Made by a program: the position numbers and the translations under genes
The notes under the pieces: model-generated
What the model was told of the DNA's origin: nothing
The model's database searches: none
The model's input: only the letters and a program-made list of their open reading frames with translations
Assembly: GCA_963971225.1 (NCBI GenBank)
Contig: OZ020268.1
Location: forward strand, 38,137,348-38,201,347
From: Melieria omissa
Taxonomy: Eukaryota; Arthropoda; Insecta; Diptera; Ulidiidae
Direction: 5' to 3'
Length of the DNA stretch: 64,000 nt
Shown here: piece by piece, positions 35,035-46,936 of the stretch
Layout of the letters: every line of letters starts with the position of its first letter
Position numbering within the stretch: the stretch's first letter is position 1

Positions 35035-35560
35035 AAGGGTCACAACGGACAACACAGGATACAAAATCCTGCGTAACAAAATTGGCCAACCTTAAACTTC
35101 TGTCGCTCTAAAGAATTTCTCTCATTGAAAAGGAACCCGATCAGAACTATAGTTGGTGTTCTGGACGATTACTGTTTGATTGGAGTCCAAGTAAGAAGAT
35201 TGGGTTTGCTTTCAAATGACTTCTGTGGAAGTTGTACAGGCGAGGAAGAGGAAGTAAATGCATTCTACCTTCTATGTACTTGTCCTGCTTTATCTGAAAG
35301 AAGAAAGACTAATTTGAGCATATTTTCCTTTGAAATTCTAGGGAATCTTGTCGATACGGCATTAAAGAGTCTGCTAGAATCCGTGAGAAACTCAAACAAA
35401 CTCAAGGAGTGAGCGAACTTAACCCTTTCCTTTTCATGAAAAAAAACCGGGCTGTATGAATTGTATGGGCTGTAGTCCAATATCTTGGACATTGTGACTG
35501 AAAGGGTTAAGTAAAATTGATTGTGGTGTCACAATGTGCCTTCATGGCCTAAGTGAGTTC
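35035..35560 (+). mobile_element. LINE 3' fragment (RNase H/Cys-rich end)
   Basis: The decayed frame includes SLKRNPIRTIVGVLDDYCLI and CGSCTGEEEEVNAFYLLC then TCPALSERRK, the C-terminal Cys/Glu-rich pattern that follows RNase H in insect non-LTR retrotransposons. A GTGGTGTCACAATGTGCC ... GGCCTAAGTG tail follows at about 35521-35553. The fragment is split by an 84-bp TTAA MITE at 35423-35506. Confidence 0.72.
35423..35506. mobile_element. Tiny TTAA-flanked MITE (84 bp), copy 2
   Basis: TTAA at 35419-35422 and 35507-35510. The ends are CCCTTTCC and (reverse) CCCTTTCAGTCACAATGTCC. It contains GTATGGGCTGTAGTCCAAT, the reverse of copy 1 at 14962-15044. It is inserted in the LINE fragment. Confidence 0.8.
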
Positions 35561-35619
35561 TGCCTTGGGACAGCTACTTCTTTTTACCTAAGAGATCACA
35601 TGATCAGAATTCGTGAATG

Positions 35620-37660
35620 TCATAATTTTGTAAAATTTTTAGTAACTAAAACCTCTCAATTTCGAAACTTTCTTCGAAAACATATTAAAACTGTTTATTT
35701 GTTTAAGTTTTTTTTATTTTTTATTGCTTTTTTATTTATTTGTTTATAAAAGTTTCTAAAACTAATGGCTCCTTTCAAAAGAATTTTGAAACATTCTTTT
35801 CAAAACAGAAACAACATTTAAAAACACTTGTAAAAACTTTCTAAAAAAAACAATAAAAACTTGTTGGTTCCAGGCCACTTTACCAAAAGTAACAAAAAAA
35901 CGGTCAAATACAATTTTCGGACTAAAATAATTACGAGAGTAAATTAAAAAATAACACATTTAACATGTTTTTTTGTAGGTTTTTTATTAAGTAGGTTTTA
36001 AAAATTTTTAAAGTTTTTAGCTGGCTGACCTGGTTGGCCACGCAAAGCGATACCAGTTAGAGCTCCTTAGTGTTCCGGATCGTCGTAGAAGTGATCGATG
36101 AAAATGCGAGTGTTCCTAGCGAAGTTCTGCAGCGATTTTATCCAAAAGAAGATTCGAAAACTTTTTTAAAACAGAAAACTGAAAACTATCAAAACTTATA
36201 TGAAACAGAAAACAATTTCAAAAACACTTAAATACTTAATTTTTAACACTAGAATGCCCGAGGGAGTCATTTTGACTCCATTGAGGTCTTTTATTTTTTA
36301 AATTATTCAAAACAATATACGTACCAGAATTACACTGTAATTTAATTTCAACAGCAAAAGCCACTGACAATAACTGTACAGTAGTTATGAATTCAAACAA
36401 GGCAATTATTAACACTAGAATGCCCGAAAATCTGACATACCTAAAATGCCTCGGGCATTCTAGTGTTAAAGATAAAAACCTGTTGGTTTTCAAAATTGCA
36501 GTCACTCTTTCAAAAAAAAGCAACATTGGTCCATAATCTGAGTATTAAAACTAATTTGATTCTGTGGAAGAAATATGAACGAAACAATTTCCTCACTAAA
36601 ATAATTGCGAGAGCAAATTCAAAGAAACCCATGAAAAGAAGAGAAGAAATGTTTATTTTTGTATGTTTTTTTTATTTATTTTTTTTTTATTTTATTTATT
36701 TTGTATTTATAAAAATTTTTCAATTCAATGGCGCCATGCAAAACAAGATTGGTAAACCTTTTTTAAAACAGAAAAATTCTTTAAAAATACTTATAAATTT
36801 TTATTAAAAAAAAACAAAAACTTTTTGGTTTTCAAAACTACAGTACTCTTCCAAAAATTACCAAAAAAATGTGTCAACAATGTGAGTATCTGATCTGAAT
36901 GGATTCTGTGATAGAGATATGACCGAAACAATTTTCTCACTAAAATAATTACGAGAGTTAATTAGAAAAAACATGAAAAATGCTTATTTTTGTATGTTTT
37001 TTTTTGATTTTATTATGCAAAAGAATATTGGAAAACTTTTTTAAAACAGAAAAAATATATAAAAACACTTATCAAAACTTATTTAAAAAAACAAAAAAAA
37101 ACCTATTGGTTTGAAAACTGCAGTGATTCTTCCAAAAAATAAACAAAGTCGGTCAGTAAGTTGAATATCAGATCTAAAAGGATTCTGTGGAAGAGATATG
37201 ACCGAAACAATTTCCCGACTGAAATAATTAGAAGAGTAAATTTGAAAAAAAAAAACACATTGAAAATTTTTATATCTATTAATTTCTTATATTTTTTTTA
37301 TTTATAATATTTATTATTTATTATTTTTATTTATTTATTTTTTTAGTTTATTACATTTATGTTTTGTTTTATTTTCTATTTATAAAAGTTTCCAAACTCA
37401 ATGGCTCCATCTAAAATAAAATTAGAAAACTTTTTTTAAAAACAGAACAAAGATTTAAAAACACATCGAAATTTAAAAACTTAATTTTCAAAACTAACAA
37501 CAAGTTGTTGGCTTCTCAACTGCAGTCACTCTTTCAAAAAAACAAAAAATTGTCAATAAACTAAGTGTCACATCTAAATGAATTCTATGGAATAGATTTG
37601 ACGGACACAATTTCCTAACTAAAATAATTACGAGGGAAAAATAAAAAAAAGCAAAGTTGT
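35620..37660. repeat. Degenerate tandem array, ~280-450-bp units
   Basis: The block (A)CTAAAATAATTACGAGAG recurs at about 35921, 36595, 36940, 37219 and 37618. Between copies the same order repeats: a T-rich tract, TCAATGGC(T/G)CCAT, AAAACTTTTTTAAAACAGAAA, AAAAACACTTAT, TTGGTTTTCAAAACTGCAGT and TTCCAAAAA. Five copies of very AT-rich, diverged sequence. One unit carries a foreign insert (about 36020-36140) and one a TTAA MITE (36247-36465). Confidence 0.8.
36247..36465. mobile_element. TTAA-flanked MITE inside the tandem array
   Basis: TTAA at 36243-36246 and 36466-36469. The ends both read CACTAGAATGCCCGAGG inward. A second left-type end, TTAACACTAGAATGCCCGA, sits internally at 36409, so 36413-36465 is itself a 53-bp mini-hairpin. 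Array sequence continues on both sides. Confidence 0.82.
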
Positions 37661-40405
37661 TGTTGGTCCCACAAGAGATAATTGGACAAAGAATTTATGA
37701 CTAGAAATTTCTCTAGCAGAGGACCGAAGCTCTCATTGGGCTATACAAATGATATGCAACAACAACAATGCAGAACGCAATTGTCTCTGCTATGACACTA
37801 AAAAATTAGCTAGTTTCAGTCATAGTTTTGGTCTTTGCTATATGAACTAAGCACACATACGACATTCTGTTGTTATCGGCCAATGCTGCTTGGTGCGCTG
37901 CGTAAAGGTGAATAACACTTTTTGTTGCAATGACACCGACACCAGGAGTGCATTGCAATGTGAATCGCTTTGACAAGCTGCCGAAACACATAAGTAAACT
38001 TCCCCCCGAAAAAAGTGGAAAATAAAAATCATAAATAAAAAAAAGCGTCACACAAGCGCAGCACATCCGCCCGTTGGTGACTTTACGGTTAGCAGCAGTT
38101 GCGGCATTCGACGCTCACTGCTCCAACATAGGGGGGAGTTGACGTGACGTGACGGTGAGTGCTGGCGCATGCTAACGTGCTGCTGATGATGATGAGCCCG
38201 AGGCGCGTGCCCAGAATACGCCACAACATCGGCAACGTTGCCAGCGCCATCGCCATCGCCGTCGATTTATGTGCGCTGCAGCTCACGTTTAATATGTGTG
38301 CTAACGTGTGAGTGAGCGAGTGTGCGAGTGTGTGTGTATGTTGAAGCACGTAAATGCCGTTTGTAGTTAGATGAGTTTTTTTTTGGGAGTCAAATGAAAT
38401 TTTTCGCAGTCGCCATGACAAAATGCGGGCGACAGCTGACGTGGTGCCGGAATGTGGCGCTGCATCAATTTCAAATATCTTGCGGCGCTCCATGCAGCAC
38501 ACAAACACATAGAAAAACAACCACTTGAAAAATATTGTAAATATGTAAAATACATTTTTGGCGGTGTGAATGACACACACCTGAATGATTTGTGGCAGTT
38601 AAAGGTGTAAATAGCAAATTAGCCAAGCGATGTTGTTTTTGTTGATGTTTGATGTTGCAACAGCAGCTAAGTTATCGAAAAAGCATTAAAGGTAGATGGA
38701 AAAGTTCGTTATATCTTAGGCTGTCGTGTTGTGTTGGCTTAAAAGCTGCAAAATATGGCGCATGCCAATACAACAACAACACTTGTGCGTTGCTACAGTC
38801 ACAAACATAGCGCCCACCCGACGTTTGCAGTGTCCACATTTGCTTTGACTTTAAAATCAAAGTCAACACAACACTGCCGTGGCGGTAATTTGCCAAGACA
38901 ACAACAAACAAAAATAACAACAACAATACGCACTGGCCACTGAAAGTTCATTTGAAATAAAAATTTTTTTTTTAATTACTCAGCGGGTGTGCTGACGCTG
39001 GGCGTAGCTTCCTCACTTTCAAGACATAATTAAAAATACTTAATTGCTTAACAACATAATTTCAGATAGCGGATGGCCTAAAGCGAAAGTGGAAATTTGT
39101 AAGCGTTCCATTCAAAGCAGACAAATGCAAAAACAATGCAAAACCGCGCTGCACTGTTTGCACTGTGGCTGTCGTCATCGCTGTTGTGTTGCCAGTTTGT
39201 TTTACATTCGACTGTGGATTGTCGCGTCGATATTCCAAATATGAATGAGCCCCGGCCATAAGCGTGAACCGGTTCACATCGCAACATAGCTGACCAATAA
39301 GTTGGCAAATGCAAAGTCGCTCGCAGCAGCCAGACCCGACGTGCGCTTAAAGAAAAACAATGCCTCTGATTAATGGTTCAGCAATGACTCCAATAATTGT
39401 ATAGTCGAAGTCGTATTTTTGCCCATCCACATATTTTGTGCATAAATTCAGATAAATTTGCATGCAGCAATATTCATAAATAATTTGCACTTAAAAGCCG
39501 CCCAACCAGTTACCAGCATAAAAATACTGCCATGAGTTAGCGTCAGTTGCCAGGTTTGTACTTTTTCTGCGCGATCATGAAAAATGACAACAAAGGTCAA
39601 CAGTTATAAGTACTCGACTTGGTTGATTTTGCAACTCACATTTGCCGTTCTATATGTGAACCTCAAGAAAACCATTTCCCACTGAAGATGATACGGTGAT
39701 GCAGGAATGTAAACTCGATGGCCGTCAAGTCTTAATTAAATGCTCATATAACGCAGCTCATATTTAAGTTTGTAATCAGCAATTCAATAATTCAACTTTT
39801 ACTTGTGAATACAGAGTTTGCTACGCGCACACTGAATAATAAGTCGTTGAATTTGAATATTTCTTCTGTAGGAGATACTTAGAGATGCAAACTCTCGTAA
39901 CATTATAGAAAATTTATGTTACCTAGGCACCAGAGAACTTATTTGATTGACTTTATAAATAGTTAGTTATTAGTTAGAGACACACAGTAACCACTAAGCT
40001 TTGACGATTTTAATTTCCATTGGTGAAAAACTTGTCTGTACCCACTAATGCCAAGGAAATGAATGAGAAAAAAACAGAAGCGTTTTTTTTGTTTCAAATT
40101 TGTATGTCATCATCTCACTTCCACTCCGAATGTCTGCAGATAATGCAATCAAGAACTAGAAACTTCTACAAGGTCTGCTGCACAGAGACTGGTCAAAAGT
40201 AGCATATTCTGCTGGCGCAATCAGTTGCTGGGTACATACGTTTTAAAGGTCTATTCTTCACTGGCATGCTGTCCAAATTTCATGACATTTGGTCCAGTAA
40301 AAGCCACGTTTTCGCTCTGTTTGTAGCATAAAGATGGGACTGCCCTCTGGAAACTTTTACGGTAGTTATTAGGCGAGCAACGGGAAGAGAACGTACTCTT
40401 TAGGA
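37661..40405. other. Intergenic/intronic, no gene recognised
   Basis: Mixed composition with short TG and CAA runs. The minus-strand ORFs near 38.1-38.6 kb have no motif or splice support. Confidence 0.4.
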
Positions 40406-40588
40406 CAGTGGCTCACGCAGGGGGATAGTTCGGCGGTTCACCCCCCAAACACAAAAATTGCTGGTACAAAATATGGTTTCGAATGGTATTCGGTTCAACA
40501 CTCACACAAAAATTGCTGGTACAAAATATCGTTTCGAATGGTATTCGGCTCAAAAATTGTACGCAAATCCCCCCTCTGTGCGCCACTG
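40406..40588. mobile_element. CAGTGGCGCAC-type MITE (183 bp)
   Basis: The inverted ends are CAGTGGCTCACGCAGGGGG and (reverse) CAGTGGCGCACAGAGGGGG. Inside, a unit of about 65 bp (ACAAAAATTGCTGGTACAAA ... GGTATTCGG) is duplicated in tandem. The flanks CTCTTTAG/CTCTTTGA suggest an imperfect 8-bp target duplication offset by 2 bp. It is hAT-like by end sequence and target length, and the family is uncertain. The remnant at 350-471 is related. Confidence 0.7.
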
Positions 40589-41405
40589 CTCTTTGAAGAG
40601 CATAACTCACTTGAGTAACTTCTTCTTCCAAAATCTAGGGGATTCAGCCAATAGGACTACTTACAGTAAGCTTAGCTTTGTTAAACCGGTGCTGTAAGTA
40701 ATTTTTGTCTCAATGATTGTCGTACCTCAAATTTGTCTAAGAACTAAGAACTCTAGCAATAGCCACTCACACTTACCTTCTTACCTACGTTGAGCCATTA
40801 AATATCTGTCATTATTTAAGTGTCTTAAGTGTCGTAATCAAATTCTAGTCTGTGCTGCTTACAACAAACCATACTATAACTTTTTCAATTTGTATTTTCT
40901 GCTTTGTTTAATATAAAACTAGTCTTCGTTGAGTTGTTGGGTTGTTTCCAATCTCCACGAAAAACCATACATAAATTTCATTATTCTTCATCAAGCAAAC
41001 GAATTATCAGCTGCCCCAAAGGTCCAATATTGACGCTTCTGTCGTGCGTATTACGTGTCTCAAAGGCAAACACCTAAATGCGCACCACATGGCGTATGAG
41101 TGTTCTCGAATGTGAATATGAATGCAGTTGTTGGTGTGTATGTGTGTCACGTAGATGACTGGAATTAGAGTAGAACCAATTTGGTCAGACACTTTGGCAA
41201 CACACTGTCCACCCAGCAATAGCATCAACAACAACAACAACTGACAGCAACTCACTAGCAACACAGTCGGCAACTGTTATGTACAGCAACAGCTGTTCGG
41301 CCTATTGCATGGCTGTTAACAGCCATCATAACTGTTATTGACTAACAGTGACTGCGCAGCATAGACGCCGTTCGAAGAGCGCGTCGGTGAGAGCCGAGGA
41401 CTCAC
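40589..41405. other. Intergenic/intronic, no gene recognised
   Basis: Nothing supportable. It lies on the intron side of the minus-strand exon that follows. Confidence 0.4.
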
Positions 41406-41650
41406 CCACTAAACTTGTCTGCGGCAGCACCGCAACAACCGGCTTTTCCACTGAAACGCGGCGGCGCTCTCTGCGTGCTTGATGGCGTTTGGCGATTTTT
41501 GGCCAACAGCGAATAACCAACAACCAGCAAAACACTACAATAACAGCAACAAAAGCAGCACTTGCCATACCAATCAAGCAGCCAGCGAGCCAACTAGCCG
41601 AACCACCTGTGGCGGCACGCAACGTCTGCGCGGTGCCGCTGCCTGCGGCC
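41406..41650 (-). CDS. Candidate exon with one transmembrane segment
   Basis: A minus-strand frame opens after an in-frame TAA at about 41656 and runs to a donor TGG|GTGAGT after 41406 (phase 1). It reads GTAQTLRAATGGSASWLAG, then a clear hydrophobic span (LIGMASAAFVAVIVVFCWLL) followed by the positively charged VIRCWPKIAKRHQARRERRR, then VSVEKPVVAVLPQTSLV. This is a single membrane segment with a basic cytoplasmic stop-transfer. Either translation starts at the internal ATG (GMAS) or the exon begins at an acceptor near 41650. I do not recognise the family. Downstream exons should lie to the left. Confidence 0.45.
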
Positions 41651-42600
41651 TGACTTTAGTTGCTGCTGTTCGTGTTCGTGCTGGTGTGGTTGTTGTTGCA
41701 GCTGGTGTCACTATTCGAATGTGACTTGGTGGCGCGTTGGCTTGGAGCTGGCGTGTTGGCCACGGCTGAAATCAGTGCAGCGGCGACTCTTGAACGGTAT
41801 TGTTGGTTTAGCGGTGAAGAAGCAGTAAGTAAGCCGAGCCAAAGCGAGTCGGATTTGAATTCATTTGAGTGGAGTGGATTGGAGTTGAAACGTGCAATTG
41901 TTGCAGTGCAGTGCAGCTGTTGTCGCGATAGACCCCAACGCACTGTTTGTGCATGTGTGCGACATAAAAATACATAAAACAAATTAGCAAAGTTAATTTT
42001 TTACACATTTCAAAATTTGCAAACAAAAGTGAGCATTCGAATTGAGTCAAATTGGATCGGGAAAAACCACAAAAGCGCCAACACAGTGTAAGCAAAGATG
42101 CGCATTGGAGCGAAGGAGCTGCGGTGTTGGGGCGCTGAGGCCGATTTGCATCTTTTGATTTGTGGATTTTCGTGTTGCGCCGACGTGTGTGAGTGTATGA
42201 ACGGTGTGCGCATGCGCGCCAGCCGATAGAAATGAAAAGTACTCGAGCTTTTCTGCTGCAGCATTTTCGCCTTTGTAGCGTCTTGACTGGCTGTGATGTG
42301 GCTGGCGCCGGGCCATGGCTGCTGGGTGTGAAAAGAAAAGCGATTGCGTAAACGTTCAGCGCTCGACGCTTAATGCGAAACGTACACAGTTTTGGCGTTG
42401 CAAATTTTGTGCAAATTGTTTGAGCAAACTTTTCGTTGCACAAAAAAAAAACCATAAAATGCTGTAAATGTGATGAAAACTGTGAAAAACAATACAGAAA
42501 CTTGAACGATTTTTAACAAAAAATGAATTGGAAACATAAGAGAACAATAAATTATTCTTGAAATTGTTATTTTGCATAATTTGAAACATTCAGTTTTTCT
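41651..42600. other. Possible 5' region of the transmembrane exon
   Basis: Moderate G+C, with (CAA/CAG)-type runs and several unsupported minus-strand ORFs. It is plausibly a leader or promoter for the exon at 41.5 kb. No defined signals. Confidence 0.3.
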
Positions 42601-44545
42601 ATTCAAAAATAGTCAAAGTAATGATACATGAATAGAAAATTCAATAAATTAAAAAGTAAAATAATAAATTAAAAAAAAATTAATATTAAATTAATTAAAG
42701 TGATTTAAATGAACTAAAATAAGAAAAAAGTAAAAAACATAAATAAATAAATAAAATTATTTAGATATCTAAAACAAATGATGCAAGTTGTTAATGTTAA
42801 CTCAAGTAAATAAAACAAAATCGAAATAATGAAATGAATAAAGTGATTTAAACCCTAATTAAACCTGAGAAAAATCAATAAAACATTGATAAATGTATGA
42901 AATAAATTTGTATACAAAAAAATTGTTAAAAAACTAACTAAACCTAAAGAAAAATCAATAAAAACATAGGTAAATGTATGAAAAAATGTTAATTAGTTAA
43001 AAGAAAAAATTATTAAATATTATTAAACTATTAAAAACAATTATTCAAATAGCAATTAGAAAGTACTTAAGTCTTTAAAATTACTAAAAGCCAAAAAGCA
43101 TGGAAAATCATAAAAAAAATAAATACAATTATTTAAAAACCTTAAAAATGTAAAAGTTAAGACAAGTAATTAATTAAATACTTTAATCGCAATAAAAAAC
43201 TAAAAAAACAAAACTTGAAAATAACAATAGAAGTTAAAAAAACCAAACCTAAGGAATAAAAACATAAACAAATATATGAAAGTATTTTAAGTAACTAAAA
43301 ATTAAAAATTAAGTAAATAAATAAAACAAAAAACCAAATAAAACAAATCTGATACAAAAAATTTTATTGAAAACTGAAGAAAAATCAATAAAAACGTAGA
43401 ACATGACATTTTTGGATATAATTAAAAATAAAATGCAAGAAACTAATATGTATAAACTTAAGTAAATAAAATTTAAAAAAATTATAAAAGAACATTTGGA
43501 AAATAAGCAAAGAGAAGTAAAATAACTAAAAGTAAATAAGCATAAATAGAGAAGTAATAAATAAAACTATTTAAAATAACTAAAAATACAAAAACACAAA
43601 TAAATAAATAAAATAAAAATAATAAGTATAATATTATAAAATATTTAAATAAATAAAATATTAATCAAGTAAATAAATTTGAGTAAATACAATTAAAAAC
43701 TAAATAAATACAAATTTGAAAATAACAAAAAGGGTTTAAAATAATTTAATCTAAAGAAATATCATTAAAAACAAAAATAAATATATGAAAATATTTTGAA
43801 TATTTACAGATACAAAAATAATTTATAATAAAATAAAAAATAAATAAATAAATATAGTTAACCTAATTAATACAAAATTAAGTAAAAAATAGAAAAATAA
43901 AACATTCACAATGAGCTTAACTAATTAAAAATAAAAAAAAATCATTAAAAAACAAAAAATGAAGCAAAAGGAAAAAAATACGATGAAGCAAAGACAAAAA
44001 AGTAATAGTGAAAACATAAACCAATAAAAAACATAGATTACAAAATTAATATTAATATTAATATTGAATAATAAAATTAAAATGCATAAAAAAACATTAA
44101 ATAAATAAATACAAACTAATATAAAATATCCAAAAATAAAAACAAACAAATGAAAATTTAAGGACTTAAGAAGAAGAAAATATCAGTGAAAATAAAACAT
44201 AAAAATAAAAAAATATTAAATATAATATAAAAATATTAATATTAAATAAAAAAAAAATTTGTAACAAAACAAAAAAATAAATGGAAAAATTGAAAAATTA
44301 CTTAAAAATAAAAAAACAAGTTAAATAAATATCGAATAATTAAAAATATAACATTAAAAATAAAATAAATAAATAATAAAATAATATTTAACATTAAGTA
44401 ATATTTTATATATAAGTAAACAATGGAAAATTCATGAAAAATAAAAAAAGCATAAGTCAAGTAAACCGAAAAATTAAAAATCGAACGTTAAATATAAAAT
44501 ATAAAATGAAACAATATTTAATAAGTCTCAAGATATTTTGAAATG
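42601..44545. repeat. 1.9-kb A-rich low-complexity tract
   Basis: Almost entirely degenerate AAATAAATAAAA-like sequence with strong strand asymmetry (A far above T, and very few G or C). Short related phrases recur (GAAAAATCAATAAAAAC near 42890, 42955 and 43380; AACAAATATATGAAA near 43270 and 43775), hinting at a decayed longer repeat. ORFs on the opposite strand are low-complexity Phe/Tyr/Leu strings and not genes. Confidence 0.85.
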
Positions 44546-44819
44546 CCTTTTTTTATTTATTTATCCAAATCATTTTTGTTTATTAAAGAAACTTTTACGA
44601 ATTCTACTTCAGTAGTTTCAAATTTTGCAAATAATAATTTCTAACAATTAATTACTGAACTTTCTTTTCCTTCGTCTCTTTGAATTCCAAAAAATCAACA
44701 AACTAAAAACATAATTTCAATAATTAGCTTGTGACAATTATTGTGACAATTTTGTGTAACTTGAAGGTGAAATTATCATTGTTGTTGGTATGTAATTATT
44801 TTGTATTACACAATTCGCC

Positions 44820-45032
44820 ATAGAAATTGACCACAAAAGACAGCAACAATACCAACAACAACAACAATATCAACACAAGCAGCGATCGCATCAAAACCCA
44901 CTGGCTGCAGCGGCAGCGAATTCGTTTTGCAACTCACTTTGGCTGGCAAGCAATTGAAACGCACTGCAGCAACAACAAAAACAACAACAATAACAGCCAA
45001 CGATTGACATAAAAAGCGGCAAAATGCTTCCG
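44820..45032 (+). CDS. Candidate 5' exon with three-codon start (MLP|)
   Basis: A CAA-rich, leader-like stretch ends in CGGCAAAATGCTTCCG|GTAAGTTTT. The ATG at 45024 has an ideal fly initiation context (CAAAATG), and a strong donor follows after only three codons (Met-Leu-Pro, phase 0). Such short start exons are common in fly genes with long first introns. The rest of the gene would lie to the right, but no partner exon was identified. The gene cannot be named. Confidence 0.42.
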
Positions 45033-45185
45033 GTAAGTTTTCAAACGCAACTCATAGACGCACAAAATACAAAACGATTTCAACTTACGAACTAAATCGA
45101 CTAAGAAATGCAACTGATAGAAGCAGAAGAAGAAGAAAAAACACACAAACTCAAAAGGCAATGTGTGTAAGAAGAGTGTAAGTAA

Positions 45186-45210
45186 GAGGGAGAGAGAGAG
45201 AGAGAGCGAG
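45186..45210. repeat. (GA)n microsatellite
   Basis: GAGGGAGAGAGAGAGAGAGA-type run. Confidence 0.95.
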
Positions 45211-45946
45211 ACGAACATGTGCCCATTTGCCTGGCAAGGTGCACATTCGACTGTTGCATTTCGCGCTCTGACCATTTCGCATGTCGCACTGGACATTGGC
45301 TGTTCGGTTGGAATTTATGAAGGAAACTGCGTGCATTTCGGTTTCCTGCGTTTCTTGTTGCCATTGCAACAGTCAACGTATTAACAGTGTTGACAACAGT
45401 AATGACATTAGTTTGACGTAATAACTGTAATAAAAAATTAATTGCTTAAACTGTCGTTTGGTTTGTTTTTTAGTGGAGAACTTTAAAAATGTTTTACGAT
45501 CCAAAATTTGCAGCGTTTTAAACGTGAGAAAACTTATTGAGTTGTGAACATTTTCTTTACAATTGAATTAGTCGAAATAGTGTTCAGAATTATATTAGTT
45601 GAAACAGATTAGTGGTTAATGTCAAAATAAAGAGAAAAGTTAGAGACTTTTTTAATATTTTTAATAAATATATCACAATTAGTTGCGAGAGAGATCAGAG
45701 ATTGAAAAGTCAGTCAACATCAAAGTAAGAAAGATGCTAAAAGTACTTTTAAAACAAATATATTAGAACAAGTTGAATAATCTTATAATACGTAATAATC
45801 TTAGTGAGTTACAAATAAATATTTAAAGATGTTAGTAATGAATATTTTTTTTAAATCGAATCGATTGTTTTTAGTCATTAGTTTATAAGTTTTAATAGTA
45901 ATTTAATTTTTTTATGTAACAAGCTTCACGAATTACTGATTTAATG
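45211..45946. other. Intergenic/intronic, nothing recognised
   Basis: AT-rich, with no supported feature. Confidence 0.45.
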
Positions 45947-46327
45947 CCTTCGTTGGTAGTCCAGCGAGTAGCACAATGGTTTTTCATACCAGAAGTTCTA
46001 GGTTCGATCCCCAGAAAGGAACTGATTAAACAGTCAACTTCTTACTTCTATCGCTGTCCATATAAAGTAGATAAGAATTATAAGATAAATTAGAATTATA
46101 GAAACGCCTATGTGCGCTCCTAGCAAGCGATTACAAATCCCCCCAAGTCTGGAAGAAAAACTACCAACTGCTGTTAAATTGTATTTATCCACCTCTTCCC
46201 CATCCGTTTCTGTTGTGTGATAGAACACATGTTGGAATATCAGTGTTGCAAACACATTTCAAACTGTTGAGATTAGTGCTTCACAACGGGGCGCATAGGC
46301 CTAAATGTGACTCATACAGTGGCAGCC
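45947..46327 (+). mobile_element. tRNA-derived SINE, family A, copy 2
   Basis: The tRNA-like head has TGGTAGTCCAGCGAGTAGCA and box B-like GGTTCGATCCC. The body and tail align with 1050-1436: TTACTTCTATCGCTGTCCAT, CTCTTCCCCATCCG, ACACATTTCAAAC, CACAACGGGGCGCATAGG then CCTAAATGTG and CTCATACAGTGGCAGCC. More diverged than copy 1; no target duplication found. Confidence 0.82.
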
Positions 46328-46936
46328 TCGGACTTGATCCATGTATACTTCTTTTTAAATGGATTATCGTCTCGACCAGTAAATCTTAGCATTTTCCATG
46401 GTTTTGAGTAAGTTTTTGGTGTCAGTTGGTTCAATCTGTCTTGGCTTTCTGGTCTGAAGTCCTGAGATTTTGAGGTCGAGGTTTTGATCTCGAGGTCTTT
46501 CAAGATCAGCTTACCTGAGACGCTATTTTTCATTCACCTGTGTTGCCCGAGCAGTCGGCGGACTTCTACCTTACGGAATGTTTAAATACACTAAACATTG
46601 AATGAGTGTAGAAAATAGGGAGATCATGAGCACAGAAGGAGTAGGAAAGAATTAGATTGGATGATGAGAGATAGGATTAATAGGTCACTGAAGACAACAC
46701 TCATTTAGCCACGGATTGTATTTAAGTTTAAATAGATTGTATAACTCTTGATTAAAACTTTGGTTTAATTCTCACAGTTAGGACCACAAATTTGACATAA
46801 TATTTTCTTATCAAAAGGGCCAAGAACTGGTCGGCAGCTTCACTCATTGTAAGCGCTTAGAATCGAAATATAAAAATAGGCAAGGTTAGTCTCTTATACT
46901 GATATACTTTCTTAGCTGACCATTACAACCCATTAC

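Noticed and set aside
43925..44149. 74-aa hydrophobic ORF
   Set aside because: It is the A-rich low-complexity tract read on the opposite strand.
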